From contig NC_054872.1 in assembly GCF_018320785.1 (NCBI RefSeq), positions 39,296,551 to 39,360,550 of the forward strand: 64,000 bases of DNA, read 5' to 3'. Below the pieces are notes generated by a model. That model made no database searches and was not told where the DNA came from. It worked only from the letters and a program-made list of their open reading frames with translations. The stretch comes from Cheilinus undulatus. Lineage: Eukaryota; Chordata; Actinopteri; Labriformes; Labridae. Below are positions 38,123 through 49,753 of this stretch, piece by piece. Numbering within the stretch: position 1 is the stretch's first letter; every line of letters begins with the position of its first letter. A program made the translations under genes and the position numbers.

Positions 38123-41100
38123 CTGAAAAGAAAGCGAACGTCCCATTTAGATCAAGAAGCAGAGACAGTGGTTCAAATTGGCATGACGTTTGTTATGTCA
38201 GCAAACACAGCTCGAGCTGTCATGCCTCATGTGTGTCACTTATTCCAAGGATTACACGAGCTGCATTTTTCTGTTTTCATTTTTTACCCTTACTTTTTTT
38301 ATGTTCTTTCCAAAGCATTGACTACCAGAGGCTTATTTTCTCCCTCTATATGGCTTTATCATCTTGTCTGAAATGAGATTTGTGTCTGCTTCTGCCACTA
38401 CGGTACCTCCACAGCAGAAATGCCAGCACTCCTGCGACCAGCAGCAGGAGCACGAGACACACCACGACCGCCACCGTCCCTCTGCCCTCTGTCTCACAAG
38501 GTGCTGTCAAACAGAAATTAGACACCAATGATGACAAAAAAAAAAATCACAAGTCATGCTAAAAAGGTTCTCTGCAGTATGCCAGCAAAGCTGAGTGAAA
38601 CACCATGAGCTAACAAGAGGTTTCCTGAAACACCCTTTAAGGATCATCACACCTTTTGTTAGACACGAGAATGCATTTGTCTCGCCTGTTTAGCAGCAGT
38701 GATAACAGGTGTAGTAGTACTGGTAGTAGTGATTTATTGATCATACCCAAGAAAATCCTTTATCACTGTAACACCAGCAGTGATATAATACACAGAACAA
38801 AGTGCAACCAGGACATGGCTCATGATAGACATGAAGGGCGGGATAGCAGAGAATGATTTCTTTAGGTCTGTGACAAAAAAGTCAGCTGGCTTAAAGTATG
38901 TTGTAGACACCCTTACGCTTCTTTAATCCAAAAAAGTTGTTGAGACAAATAATGATGATTTATGTACCACAATCAGCTGGAAAAGCAATAAAAAACATAG
39001 AGTCAAGGGAACTCAATGACAATAAACAAAAACTGTCTATGTTTGTGAGTTATCCATCCATCTCTTTGATCCACCCATCTGTCAGTTTCTTAACTTTGCA
39101 CGAATCTCCACTCAGATTGATGGCTGAACTTACCAATTTTCTGAAGTATGAGGTCAAAGGTCATTTTCATTGGGCATCATGCTCAGCCCTTGCATATAAA
39201 CCTAACATAAGAAGGACACTTGAACTCACTGAGTGCCATTGACTTATATATACGTCAGTGTTTTTTCGGCGGCTGGCACAAGGGGGTGCTCTCACGCTCC
39301 CTGTGAGTAATTTTGGGGCTTCTAGGGTACGTGGTCGGAACATGGAAGAGACGGTAGATCAAAGCCACTGAGATCAGAGCGATCAGAACGGAGGAAATCT
39401 AAGCTAAAACTTATATAATATTCAGTATCGGAACAAAATGCAAACTTTAAACTTCTGAGTGAGAAATCGGTTGCTCACTGAAACCGACTGAACTGAGCTA
39501 CAGCGAATCCAGGAATCAGCGGTGTCATTCATCTGCCTCGGCTGGCCAAGAGGCTAAAGAATGCCGTGAGGTCTCCCCCCGTGCGTCGGAGAAAAAAGGC
39601 ATCCGCTGGCCAGCTGATGCATACAGTGATGACACTTCAGAGACAGACTTTTTTGAGCCAGACTCTGAGGAATGGCTGCCGAGTGAGCGGAGTGGATCTT
39701 GTTCTCCGTCTCGGAGCAGTGGAGGTAAGTTAACGTTAGGATCCCACAAATTATTCAGCCAAATTAATCGAATGAAACCATCACTCATACGTTCCTGTGA
39801 TTTCAGAAGCAGACTTGAGAGAAGAGCAAGCCCCATGAAGTTCTGCAACACCGTCTGTTGGCAGAAAAGAGGTAAGAACAAAAACATTTCTATATTATAG
39901 ATTAAATATTATATACAGTGCTTAACAAATTTATTAGACCACCACCCAAAGTAAGGTTTATGCCACCGCTGCCCTAAATTAACAGCATTGGCAAAAATTG
40001 GTAAAACCAAAATCATTTTTTATGTTTCTGCAATGGTTAATAAACCAATATGTAGAAGCTCTTTAACCGAAATGATATTTTTAATGCTAAAATATAATTA
40101 TTATTGTTATCCATGACTTTTCAAATTTTCTGATTTACAAAAAACCTGAAAAAATAGTAAAGCACATTAATACTTCTTGATTAATATGTCAAATTATAGT
40201 TATTGACTTGCATACCTGAACAGAAAAATAAGTTTCAGTGGTTGAATGTTATGCTTGATTAATTTCTGACCCCTCAGAGAAGCCCAGTGAGCCGGCTCAA
40301 ATTTGGGTTTAAAAAGGTGAATTCAGTTTGAAATTCCTCATTCCTGTTCAAAATAGTAAAACATGGAGAGCTCACTGAAAATGAAAGAGTCCCCATTAAA
40401 GCACTTCATGATGCAGGATGGTCTCTAAGACAGGTGGTCTAATAAATTTGTTAAGCACTGTATATAACGTATATAACATATTCCATATTACATTATTTCT
40501 ATGATTTACAGGCAGTGACAGGGGACACGCAAGCAGGAGAGGACGTGGGTGTATCAGGGGTCCCGTGTATTTGTATTATGTATTTTTTTTATATCTATTT
40601 ATTTATTTTACAATAAAACACATTTGTAATACAATTTTCTTGTCTGTCATTGAAGGCAAAATTATAACATTCAAATCATTGTTTTGCTTGACAGACTCTC
40701 TTTCACAAAAATGCATTTTTCTCAGCTTTCTAGAAAAAAAGTGGTCTTTTGAAGAAACTAGCCTCTATTCAATTTAAGATAAATGAAGAATGGAAAAAGC
40801 TGCAAACAAACGTTTTTTTTCCATGATGAAATAGAAGTTTCTCCGTTCATTTGAGCTATTCGGTGTTTTCAGAGTCATAGTACAAAATAATCTGTGGATC
40901 TTAAAAGATGACTCAAAATGGCCAAAAACGCTGGCACAAGCCACTTTCCATTTTATAAAAGGGCTGGCACTCAATGAGTTAAGGGATTTTCTTCAAAGTT
41001 AGCACAAAATGTCCAATCTGACTCAAGGTTTAACATGCCAAATTTTGGAATCTCTGGGTCAAGTGGTTATTGGTCAAAATTTCCAAAAAGGTCATTGGGC

Positions 41101-44100
41101 CTCATGTTTATTCCTTACTCATATGCCGTATATCTGAAGGATGCTTTAAAGTAATTTTTAGATTTTGGTGATTGTAGATCAAAGGCCAAGATATGTGGGC
41201 CTAATGTTCATCTCTTGCTTTTGACTGTAGACTTGGTGGAAATGTCCACTCTGACTTGGGGCCTAACCTCATTTTGGAGGTAAAATGGCATAGTTCAAGG
41301 TCATTTGGCCTCATTTTCATCCCTTACTTTGAACAAGATTTCAGACAATACTTCAAGTGATTTTCTTCACAGTTTGCACGAATGCTGCTCTGGCTCAAGG
41401 TTAAACATGTTAAACTTTAGAGTCCTTGGTGAAAGTCAAGTATATGGCAATCATTAGGCCTCATGTTCTTCTCTTGCTCTATACACAATATCTCAAGAAT
41501 GCTTTAAGGGATTTTTCTTAAACTTTGCACAATCATCCAACCTGACTCAGGTATGAACTTATTGAATTTTGAATATACAAGGTCAAGGGTCAAATTTGTA
41601 GGCCTCATCTTTATCCCTTGATTGTGAGTGCAGTATCTCAAAAACACTTTGGGACAAAAGTCAAGGTCAGTGTGGCTTGTGTTCAGTCCTTGCTTCTGAA
41701 TGCAATTTCCCAAGAAAACTTTAAGGGACTGTCTTTAAATTTTGCACCGTTTGACTTTTAAGATTTCAGAGGTTGCAGCTCAAAGTCTAAAGTAACTTGG
41801 CCTTATGTTCATTCCTTTTGTATGAGCCTGATATCTTACGAATGCTCTGGGCAATATTCTTCAATCTTTTTACTGCTGGGTCATATACCTGCAGTGTAGG
41901 TGGCAGTACTGTGGCCCAGCTTGTTGCTGACCATGCAGGTGAAGTGTCCACAGAAAGGCTTCATGGTCACAAACAGCGTCGTTCCATCTTTAGAGACCGT
42001 CCCCACAGTCTGAGTGATGGCAACTCTCTCATGTAGCCAGCTGAAGTGTGGCTCCGTCCCCCAGGCCTCGCCACAAACCAGTGAGGAGTGAGACACGTTG
42101 ATGCTGACGGAGACATGGTGCACCGCTTCTGTACGGACAGACGGAGAAATATGAGGGAAAGTGATCTGGATGGAGGTTAAAACTCAGAAACAAGGAGATG
42201 TGAGGTGTTCTTGTCTGTCATAAAATAAGAATAATGGCGTATGGCTGTCTGAGAGGGTCCAGCTCAAAGAATCATGGGAGACGTTTAACGCTGTCAGGAG
42301 AAACTGGCTCCGTTTCAGAGACAATAATGAGACCGCAGAGTGAGGCATAATGTCGGAGAACGAGATGATGGAAAACCCTGGAAGCTGAGAGAGCAGATGT
42401 AGAGGAGAGAGAGGAGCTGATGAATTGATACTGTTAGAGCAGACGGATGAGGGAGAGAGCATAGACGCTTTGACAGAAAAGGAAAAAACGCTACAACGAG
42501 GGCAGAATAGTCAAGAAGCACGGAAACAAAAGACGGATTGTGGGAGTGAAGCCTAAAGACAAATTTAATTTCAAGTGTTTTAATTCTAACTAAGGAAATC
42601 CACTATCAGACAGAAACAATGCAGGCTGGCCAGATTTAAAACACATTTACCACTATACTGTTAGTAATAGCTTGATTCAGCACAGAAAAAGGGCCTAGGC
42701 TGATGAGTATTTGAAGTATTTCTGCTTTTATATCACAACCTTATGATGATATCTATATAAGACTATTTCCACATACCCTGACCCTGAGTGTTCCTGCATG
42801 AAGTTATTTTCAGGCACACTTTTGTGACCGACTGAAACAAACTCTGCAACCAGCTTTTAGGTCCTGATCTGCTAGTCGATGCTCTGTTTTAGAGCAGTGG
42901 TTCTCAATGTTGGGGTCAGGACCCTCTTGGAGGTCATGAGACAATAAGAGGGGGTCTCGAGATGCTTTAAAAAACTAAGAATATCTTTTAAATTACACTG
43001 TTGCTACTTAACACCAATGTTGCCAAATTTTAACCTGTTTTCATCACTTTTTCCCGCCAGTTTTGCCAGTTTTAACACATTTTTGCCACTTAAAACCATT
43101 TCCACTACTTTTTTCTGCCTGTTTTTGCCCCTTCTCAACCATTTCTTCCCATTTTCATCTATTGTTGCCTCTGTCAACAAAGTATTGCAACTATTAACCA
43201 ACAAACCAATCTTTTACACCCATTTTTACCCACTTTAACCACATTTCACTATTTAATATGCCCATTTAATCACCGTTTAACCCATTTCTGCCCATCTCTG
43301 CCTATTGTTCCACCTCAGTATACCCATTTTTGCCAGTTTATATTCAAACTTTCATCCCATTACACTAAATTTCTACCCATTTTGCCACCTCAAAGCCATT
43401 TCAGGCACTTTTTAATCTGCCTTACCACTTTTTATGCCTGTTTTCACCACTTAAACCCATTTTTGCCATTTTTTGGCTATCTTTTGCCACTTCTAGCCCT
43501 TTTCTGCTACTTTTAAAATCCAATTTCACCAATTTTTCCACCATTTTTTTCCATCGTTAAACAATTTTAGCTATTTTTAACCCATTTACTACTCAAATGT
43601 ATAAAAAAAGAAATTTGTTTCTTTAATAAGAGTGGTTATTATTCAGGCTAACTATAAAATATGGATACCACATCTAATCATTATAATGGACCATGATTTT
43701 GCTGACCTTCATGGGCCCCCAGTTTGGCTGGGCCCCAGAAAGCTCTCCCGTTTATCCCCCCGTATGGGCAGCCTTGTCAGCACATGACTATTCTTGATTG
43801 GGCATAACTATGTTCAACCACCTTCAGGTACAGTGGGAGTCCCCGGTCTCTAGTACCTTTATCTGGGGATCATGGACTTAAAAAGTTTTAGAGGGCACAG
43901 TCATGTATAGTAAAGGCTGTGATATATGACAATTTCCATTATATATAAGTCTGCAGCATAATGTTTGTGCCTTTGCAATGTTTATAAAATTCTAACATAA
44001 GTAGAGACAAGCCCCAACTGGAAAAAACTTTTTTTGTCTTCGAGTTTTGTTCCAATGTTGTAAAATAACTTGTAAAACTCCTACAGTTAACCTCAGGATG

Positions 44101-47100
44101 AGAACTGCTCAAATAGAAGTTTAGAAAAATCTACCATTACATGAAAAATGTTCAATCTCAGTCTCATACTAAAGTAAATATGAGAATATAGGTGGTGTTT
44201 CTTAAAAATGTCTAAGAGCATGCTTTCATTGTTTAATCAACTATTATTAATTACCTTCATGTTATGTTCTTTAATTGAAAAAATGGTAGGTAGACGACCA
44301 TTCTGTAATTCTGTTTTGGTGTTTTGTCCATTGCCATAGTTTTTCAGAAGCCAGAAGTAAAAGAAATGTGGAATCTCAAATGGCTCAGCCCTGATTGGCC
44401 GGCTGCCATGGAAGGGACTTTTCATTTGCATACTAAGCATATTTTGCTTCATCATCTATATTCCACAAAAATAACAATCATTTTTAAAATGCTGTTTCTG
44501 AACCATTTAAGATATAAGCACAAACATGGTGTCTTTATAAAGTCTGTCTGAATTTGTAAAGTGAAACAGAGATCTGTAGATAACTCTAGCCAGAAGGTAT
44601 TATCTAGAAGCTCAGCTGGACCAAAGCATGAAGGCTTAGCTGGTTAAGGTTCAAAGACAGAACAATAAAAAAGGAAATGAGTATTTCACACCTGATGATG
44701 AGGACAAGACCAGGCTGTTTCAAACTGGAGACTCCAAAAAGGATCTAGGATCGCTGACATTTTTCTATGTAGCATTGCTGATATCTGCTTTAAAAAAAGG
44801 CATTGTCACTACTGAGAATAACAACGGTAAGTTTTAAATTATGCAAGACCAGTCCATGGATCTCTATGGATGTAATCCTGTTTTTGGAACAAAATTTGAC
44901 TGACTTAGGTTGTGGGGACTCTGTCTGATGCAGCAGTACTGCTTTTGATGGAATACAGGAACTTCTATTGGTGAGCTGTGTCACTCATATTAATATTTGT
45001 CTGCATGAATTCAGCCAGGACCACTCTGTCAGGAAACACACATGACTTTCGTTTTGTCCCCACTGTATTGGCAGTTTAATTTGCTCTTATTGCTGGTTTT
45101 AATAGCAGCGTGGCTGCTCTGGGAACCCCCTGCACTTCCACAAGCCTACGTGGAAAATACCAAGCAAGAACAGCACAACTTCTTGCTCTTTCTGTGCAGA
45201 AAAGGAAAGCTTGAGGCAGGGAGAGAAGCAGCAAATAATCCAGAGCAGAGCAGGCATCAATGACAGCAGAATTACATTGATTAAGTCAGATGTAAGATAA
45301 AGGAGATGCTAGGGTGGAGGAGGGTCACAAAAACAGCTTGCAGAGGGAGCAGGGAAGTGTAGCCAGGCTAGAGCAGTTTAAATATGGTAGCATAAGTGCA
45401 AATCAGCTGGCCGTCAGCTGAAGCGGGCTTGCATGAGATTAGCTGATCTCGATTATATGGCAGGGCTTGACTTCGTGGCCTGCCTGTACTAATGCTATAT
45501 GCTCAATTTGTGGCTGCTGTGGTGGTTTCATCCTTTCATCCACACTGATTATTTAGAACGGCCAACAGTATTAATTAATCCCATTCATATGCATCTATGT
45601 ACAAGCAGTGGGAACACTGAGGGGTGAACTGTCTTGCCCAAAGACACATCATCATTGACTACAAGTGCTGTGGTCTGGACCCATGATGGTCCAGTTGAGG
45701 GATGACCAACTCCACCTATTGAATCACAGCCACCCCTTCAACCCCCAGAGACCATGCATCTATTCATAGAAACATTAGTGTTAGGCCTTACTGTATCATA
45801 ATACTTCTGCTAAACTTAGAACTGTTGACCCCATTCATTCACAAAATGTGTGCAATCCTGTGGTCATAAAAGCAAATTACAGTGAATAGATGAAGTGGCA
45901 GTCGCCACTTGCATGTTTCACAATGGAAAATTAAACCAGGTACAACACATCTTCAGATTTTTTTTTCAAACTTATTTATTAATGTTTATTTTATTTATTA
46001 CCAGTTGTAGTTTTGTATTAAATACAAATTTGCCCTTTTTTTAAAGAATCAAGCAAAAATGGCACTAATGAAGACATTTAAGGTGAAAGGGTCTTTGCCC
46101 TGCAAGCTTCAATGCTCAGACCACCAAAGTGGCCCAAATCTGAGGGGAAAGGTTGGATTTCAATGTAACATTTGTTGCCAAAAATTTGTTGAAAAACAGA
46201 CAACAGTAAAAGAATCAGATTAAGTCACTTTGGCCTGTATCGCAAATGCAGCCTTTATCATCATTAGCCTTGTTACAACAAAGAAATAATCTACCAAACA
46301 CAAATTTCCTTATGGTGCTAAGTTTATTTCACATCCATATGCTTTGATGATGTTCTGTCTGTTATATTCATTATCAACAGAGTAAGAACACGTGACATAG
46401 TAGGCGTGTGCCACCTCAGGGAATACACTATACATGAGCTTGAAAGGCAGCTGTTTTCATTGTTCACCATTAGTGGAGCCTGTTGGCAAAGCAGACTCTC
46501 CAAAGCTGATCAAGAAAAAGACAAAAACTTTTTGGCATCGTTCTCTGCTCTTCTTTTGTAAAGAAATATTGTTTAGCTCAGATAATACTGCCGCTGTAGC
46601 TACATGCCAGCTAATTCCTTCAACAGGAGTCATTGTTTACAGGCTTGCAGTATGATTAAACTCCGCCTGTAGCAACTGCCTTGTGACGCTGACTGGTCTG
46701 GTCATTCTCTCCTGGAAAGAAGTTTTTGCATAAAGCTTTGCAAGATGGATCTGCCCTATCAGCCATGGAATCAGGCTGAGCCAGTGGCTTTATTAACTAA
46801 CACGTTGCTGGATGTTACTGTTTCCTTCAAGACTTTTTTTATCCTGCATGCACCTTGGAAGTTGGTGAAGTTGTGTGAGAATTATCTACTTTAATCCACT
46901 GGCTTTGCAAGGTTGCAAATAAGTCTGGATGTTGTGTTTTTTATCTGGTCCGTGCACAGTTCTGCTTCTGGGCGCTTCACAGTGTGCGACCTGCAGCAGT
47001 CTACACTGAACTGCCCTTTTGGATAAATAAAGTTGTCTGAATCTGAATTTCTAGGGCATATTTTTCCATCAAGAGCAAAAAGAAGGCTGAATTTAATATT

Positions 47101-49753
47101 AGTGGCTACTTTTTACAACAATTTCAGTCAACCCTTGCTGACCTTTATTTAGAATGCATGTTTTAGGCACCCCAGCACTGGTTTTGTTTTTTAGACTACA
47201 AGACAAACAGAGGAATCAATTAATCTCCTTTTTTTTTTCAAACACACACAATGTTAACTCCACATTCAACAATGACTTCCTTCCCTAGCTGGTGTCATAC
47301 TGTACCATACATCCTGACGATGCAGTGTGCCGTGGTGTTGACGTTTCTGTGATCCATCACCGTCAAAGTGTACACGCCGCTGTCTGTGCTGCTGTATTCA
47401 TTAATCTGGAGTGTCGTCTCCTGCTGCTGCATACTTCCATGGATGTTTGGCCTTGTACCAGCACACTTGGAGCTTTTGCCCTGGCACAAGGCCAGAACCT
47501 CTTTGATAAGAGGGACTCCAGATTCAGGCTCCCGTTCCCAGGTCACTGCAGAGATCTCCTCCAGGGGGCCAGGCTCTATGCGGGCTTTCAGGACCAGCTT
47601 GGAACCGGGGATGGCATATGTGGGCGCCTCATTGAGGATGTGCACTGACATACAGTGGAGCCCACATGGCACTGAGAACAGAAAATTGATCATTTGATTT
47701 TTTTTTTCTTTTAATCTCTTAAACCTTATGCATTTTTTACAGTGCCTAAAAACAATATTAACCCTCTTGGATTTTTTACCCTTTTATTAGATTTATAAAT
47801 CAATCATGGTCAATATAATTTGGCTCTTTGTACCCAAAACATTTCTGAAAACCCCCTCCATAATGCCAAAATGAAAACAGATTTCTTCAAAGTAGTTTCA
47901 AATGAAAAAAATTTGTACTGTAAAATCAGTGACTGCATAAATATTTATCCTCTTTTAAGTGAGCGACCTAATTCAACTGAGGTCCAGCTAAGTGATGCTA
48001 GAACTCTCACAAATAGTGAAACGGGGATTAACCTGAATGCAGTGAATGTGTCTGAACTGACTGTAGTATAAATACATCTGTCTGGGAGGTCCAGTCACTG
48101 GTTGATCAGTATTCATGGCTACCATTACACCATGGATACAAAAGAACCCAAACAACTCAACAAAAAGGTTATTGAAAAGTATAAGTCAAGGGATTGGTAC
48201 AGAAAAATTTCCAAGGGAACATCCACTGGAGTTCACTTTAATCCATCACAGAAAATGGAAGTAATTTGGCACATGTGTAAATAATGCCTGGATCAGGCCG
48301 CCCTCACAAACTAAGTGACCGTGCAAGAAGGAGACTAGTGAGAGAGCCCACCAAGACACCGATGTTACAAGCTTAAGCAGCTGAGATGGGAGAGACTCTG
48401 CATACAACAACTGTTGCCCAGGTTCTTCAAGAAAACTTAAAAAAAATACACCATCCTCACTGTGAAGCTCAGTGATGGAAGCATCATGCTGTGGGATGCT
48501 TCTCAGCAGCATCAAGGAAGGCTTGTAAAGCTAGAGGGTAAAATGAATGCAGCAAAATATAGGAAACTCCTGGATGGAAATCTTATTTAGTCTGCTACAA
48601 TAGAGCTACAGCTCGGGAGAAGATTTATTTTTGACACGAAGCATATGGTGAAAGCTACACAAAAATAGTTTAAAGACAACAAGGTGAATGTTCTTGAGTG
48701 GCCGACTCAAAGCCCAATAGAGAATTTGTAGCTGGACTTGAAAAGGGCTGTTCACGCCCGATCCCTGTGCAGAGCTTGAGCAGTTTTGCAAAGAAGAATG
48801 GAATAAAATTACAGTGTCCAGATGTGCAAGCATGGTTGAAACCTATCCACACAGACTCAGTGCTGTGATTGCAGCCAAAGGTGACTCTACTAGATACTAA
48901 CTTGAGGGGGTGAGTATTAATGCAATTGCATTTGATTTTACATTCAATATTTTAGTTTTAATAACATTACCTTGGAGAAATCTGTTTTCACTTTGACATC
49001 ACAGAGGTTTAAAATTATTTTTTGTTTATTTATTTATTTATTTTTTCTGGCACAAAGCCAAGTTAAACGACTCTTATTGATCTTTAAAATCAATAGAAGA
49101 GTAAAACATCCAAGGGGTATGTTCTTATAGGCACTGTATTTCTATTCAGATGCCAAGCAGGAGCCACAGTCATTAATTTGGACCTTTTGGCCTTTGTATG
49201 GTCTGCACTGCTGGGTCAGAAGTGAACACTTAGGATGCCTCAGGAGGTACCTTATGAATATGTATGGCTGCTTCTTGTCAAACAATGTCAAGCGATGATT
49301 TATAGCGCATGACAGCCATGCCTAATGCGATATCCATCAAACCGCATCAAAACCCCTAAAATCTGTGTCAAAACTCCAGTGGACCTGCTAAGTCTTTTTG
49401 CATAATACCGCATGGAGTATTAATCATAACTAAATTCACAAGCAAAAGATAGAAGCGACGTAAATAATGCAAGAAATTTGACAAAATTCTGTTTTAGAGA
49501 AGATCGTCTGGATGCAAATTGTTGTGCATCATGTAATCGCAGCCTTGAGCTTTCTTTGTCTTCTCAGAAAATAAAAGGAGGCTGCTTGCTCTGTCTTGCA
49601 AACAGGAAAATATTTTGTTTTTCTCTTGCAGTTTCATGCAGGGCTTTAAACAGAAATCATTAGGATGCTGGGATACAACAACAACAAAAAAAGAGCCTTA
49701 CTCAAGAGAAGCAGCAGGGCAACTCTGCAGCTCAGGAAATGCTGTAGATCCAT
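38062..49753 (-). CDS. Two-Ig-domain type I membrane protein, CD2/SLAM/HEPACAM-like
   Basis: The coding sequence is the join, on the minus strand, of 49753-49702, 47671-47306, 42128-41889, 38503-38407 and 38122-38062: 816 nt, 271 residues, every junction GT/AG and in phase (1,1,1,2). Order: signal peptide (1-24); membrane-distal V-like domain (about 27-139) with DSGVYTLTV in strand F but no canonical cysteine pair; membrane-proximal C2-like domain (about 140-219) with C158, W170 and C204; transmembrane helix (about 229-251); basic 20-residue tail RKHRHNNRGERLQEHLDDDI. N-X-S/T sites at N129 and N150. A cysteine-less distal V domain over a C2 domain is the plan of CD2, SLAM and HEPACAM proteins, which act in cell-cell adhesion or leukocyte signalling. 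The tail has no tyrosine, so no ITSM or ITIM. The orthologue is unknown to me. Confidence 0.85.
38407..38503 (-). CDS. Ig gene coding exon 4: transmembrane segment
   Basis: Acceptor TTTCTGTTTGACAG, donor GTACCG at 38406. It encodes APCETEGRG and then a hydrophobic helix of about 22 residues (VAVVVCLVLLLLVAGVLAF) and LLW. It begins in phase 1 and ends in phase 2. Confidence 0.88.
39225..40978 (+). mobile_element. piggyBac-like element, internally deleted, with a nested insertion
   Basis: The ends are inverted, CTCACTGAGTGCC at the left and GGCACTCAATGAG at the right, with TTAA at 40979-40982 and a mutated TTGAA at the left flank. An exon-like open stretch to 39724 encodes an acidic segment (DDTSETDFFEPDSEEWLPSE) and ends at donor GTAAGT. 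It resembles the acidic N-terminus of piggyBac transposases; the catalytic core is absent. A poly(A) signal lies at about 40611. A Tc1-type MITE sits at 39916-40460. Confidence 0.7.
39916..40460 (+). mobile_element. Tc1-type deletion derivative nested inside the piggyBac-like element
   Basis: Perfect 28-bp inverted termini starting CAGTGCTTAACAAATTTATT, flanked by TA at 39914-39915 and 40461-40462. Near the right end a piece of the transposase N-terminus survives (ALHDAGWSLRQ in one frame, 40398-40430), the DNA-binding part. There is no catalytic core. The identity of the two termini indicates a young insertion. Confidence 0.88.
41889..42128 (-). CDS. Ig gene coding exon 3: membrane-proximal C2-like Ig domain
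   Basis: Acceptor CTGTCCGTACAG, donor GTATATG at 41888; phase 1 at both ends, the typical Ig-domain exon. It encodes VSINVSHSSLVCGEAW, HFSWLHERV and FTCMVSNKLGHS, giving the B-strand cysteine (158), C-strand tryptophan (170) and F-strand cysteine (204). An extra C199 lies five residues before C204. Confidence 0.88.
42895..43000 (+). repeat. Transposon-like end (AGCAGTGGTTCTCAATG...)
   Basis: AGCAGTGGTTCTCAATGTTG and GGGTCAGGACCCTCTTGGAG resemble the left end of a common fish hAT-type repeat (family knowledge). It directly precedes the minisatellite at 43010-43610. I could not fix a right end. Confidence 0.45.
43010..43610. repeat. Degenerate minisatellite in intron 2 of the Ig gene
   Basis: Imperfect tandem copies of a unit near CATTTTTGCCACTTTTAACC, about 20-30 bp, for some 600 bp. 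The plus strand is very G-poor. Open frames on either strand here are composition artefacts. Confidence 0.8.
43611..45100. other. Intronic sequence, nothing assigned
   Basis: Intron 2 of the minus-strand Ig gene. Apart from a transposon-like phrase at about 43715-43780 (GGGCCCCCAGTTTGGCTGGG) I see no feature. Confidence 0.5.
45110..45490 (-). repeat. Dispersed repeat, inverted copy of 31310-31720
   Basis: The reverse complement contains GCCATATAATCGAGATCAGC, CCATATTTAAACTGC and GACTTAATCAATGT, matching the 31.3-kb copy block by block with about 14 kb between them. Confidence 0.6.
45550..45745 (+). repeat. Fish interspersed repeat of the 'CTTGCCCAAAGACAC' type
   Basis: GTCTTGCCCAAAGACACATC, GACTACAAGTGCTG and GAATCACAGCCACCCC follow the order of a widespread teleost repeat (family knowledge; unnamed here). 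Confidence 0.5.
45750..47290. other. Intronic sequence with a LINE-type tail
   Basis: Intron 2 of the Ig gene. At about 47005-47050, GGATAAATAAAGTTGTCTGA looks like the 3' end of a fish LINE. Nothing else is recognised. Confidence 0.45.
47306..47671 (-). CDS. Ig gene coding exon 2: membrane-distal V-like Ig domain
   Basis: Acceptor TTCTGTTCTCAG, donor GTACAG at 47305 (the weakest splice site of the gene); phase 1 at both ends, 366 nt. It encodes the end of the signal peptide (MPCGLHC), then VHILNEAPTYAIPGSKLVL, SAVTWERE and DSGVYTLTVMDHRNVNTTAH. The canonical B and F cysteines are replaced (KLVLKARIE, VYTLTV), while C80, C87 and C134 could form non-canonical bonds. Confidence 0.87.
47740..49136 (+). 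mobile_element. Tc1-like element in intron 1 of the Ig gene, decayed
   Basis: The left end is CAGTGCCTAAAAACAATATT; the right end is CCAAGGGGTATGTTCTTATA then GGCACTG, flanked by TA. The 1.4-kb length is normal for Tc1. Transposase pieces run on the plus strand from 48102 (KEPKQLNKKVIEKYK) to about 48898, ending near AAKGDSTRY. Many stops and frame changes make it inactive. Same family as 25625-26800. Confidence 0.82.
49702..49753 (-). CDS. Ig gene coding exon 1: start codon and signal peptide
   Basis: ATG at 49753, 17 codons and one base: MDLQHFLSCRVALLLLL, a textbook signal-peptide core, ending at donor GTAAGG (49701). Adding the single A to TG of the next exon gives methionine 18. A very good acceptor (TCTCTGTTTTTTGTCTGCAG) lies 11 nt before the ATG, so the 5' UTR probably starts in an upstream exon. 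Confidence 0.85.

Larger units (their letters stand above)
39050..41870 (+). repeat. Degenerate tandem repeat field in intron 3 of the Ig gene
   Basis: Recurring units of roughly 145-200 bp contain CTTTAAGGGATTTTCTTCAAA-like, TTTGCACAAT and GGTCAAGGTCA phrases plus GGCCTCATGTTCATCC (near 39160, 40983, 41146, 41345, 41497, 41715 and 41835). The piggyBac-like element at 39225-40978 interrupts it. Non-coding; related single copy at 30615-30840. Confidence 0.75.

Noticed and set aside
38346..38537. Reading the transmembrane exon through to TAG at 38351 as the protein end
   Set aside because: The donor GTACCG at 38406 joins in phase to a strong acceptor at 38123, giving a compact basic-acidic tail; kept only as an alternative.
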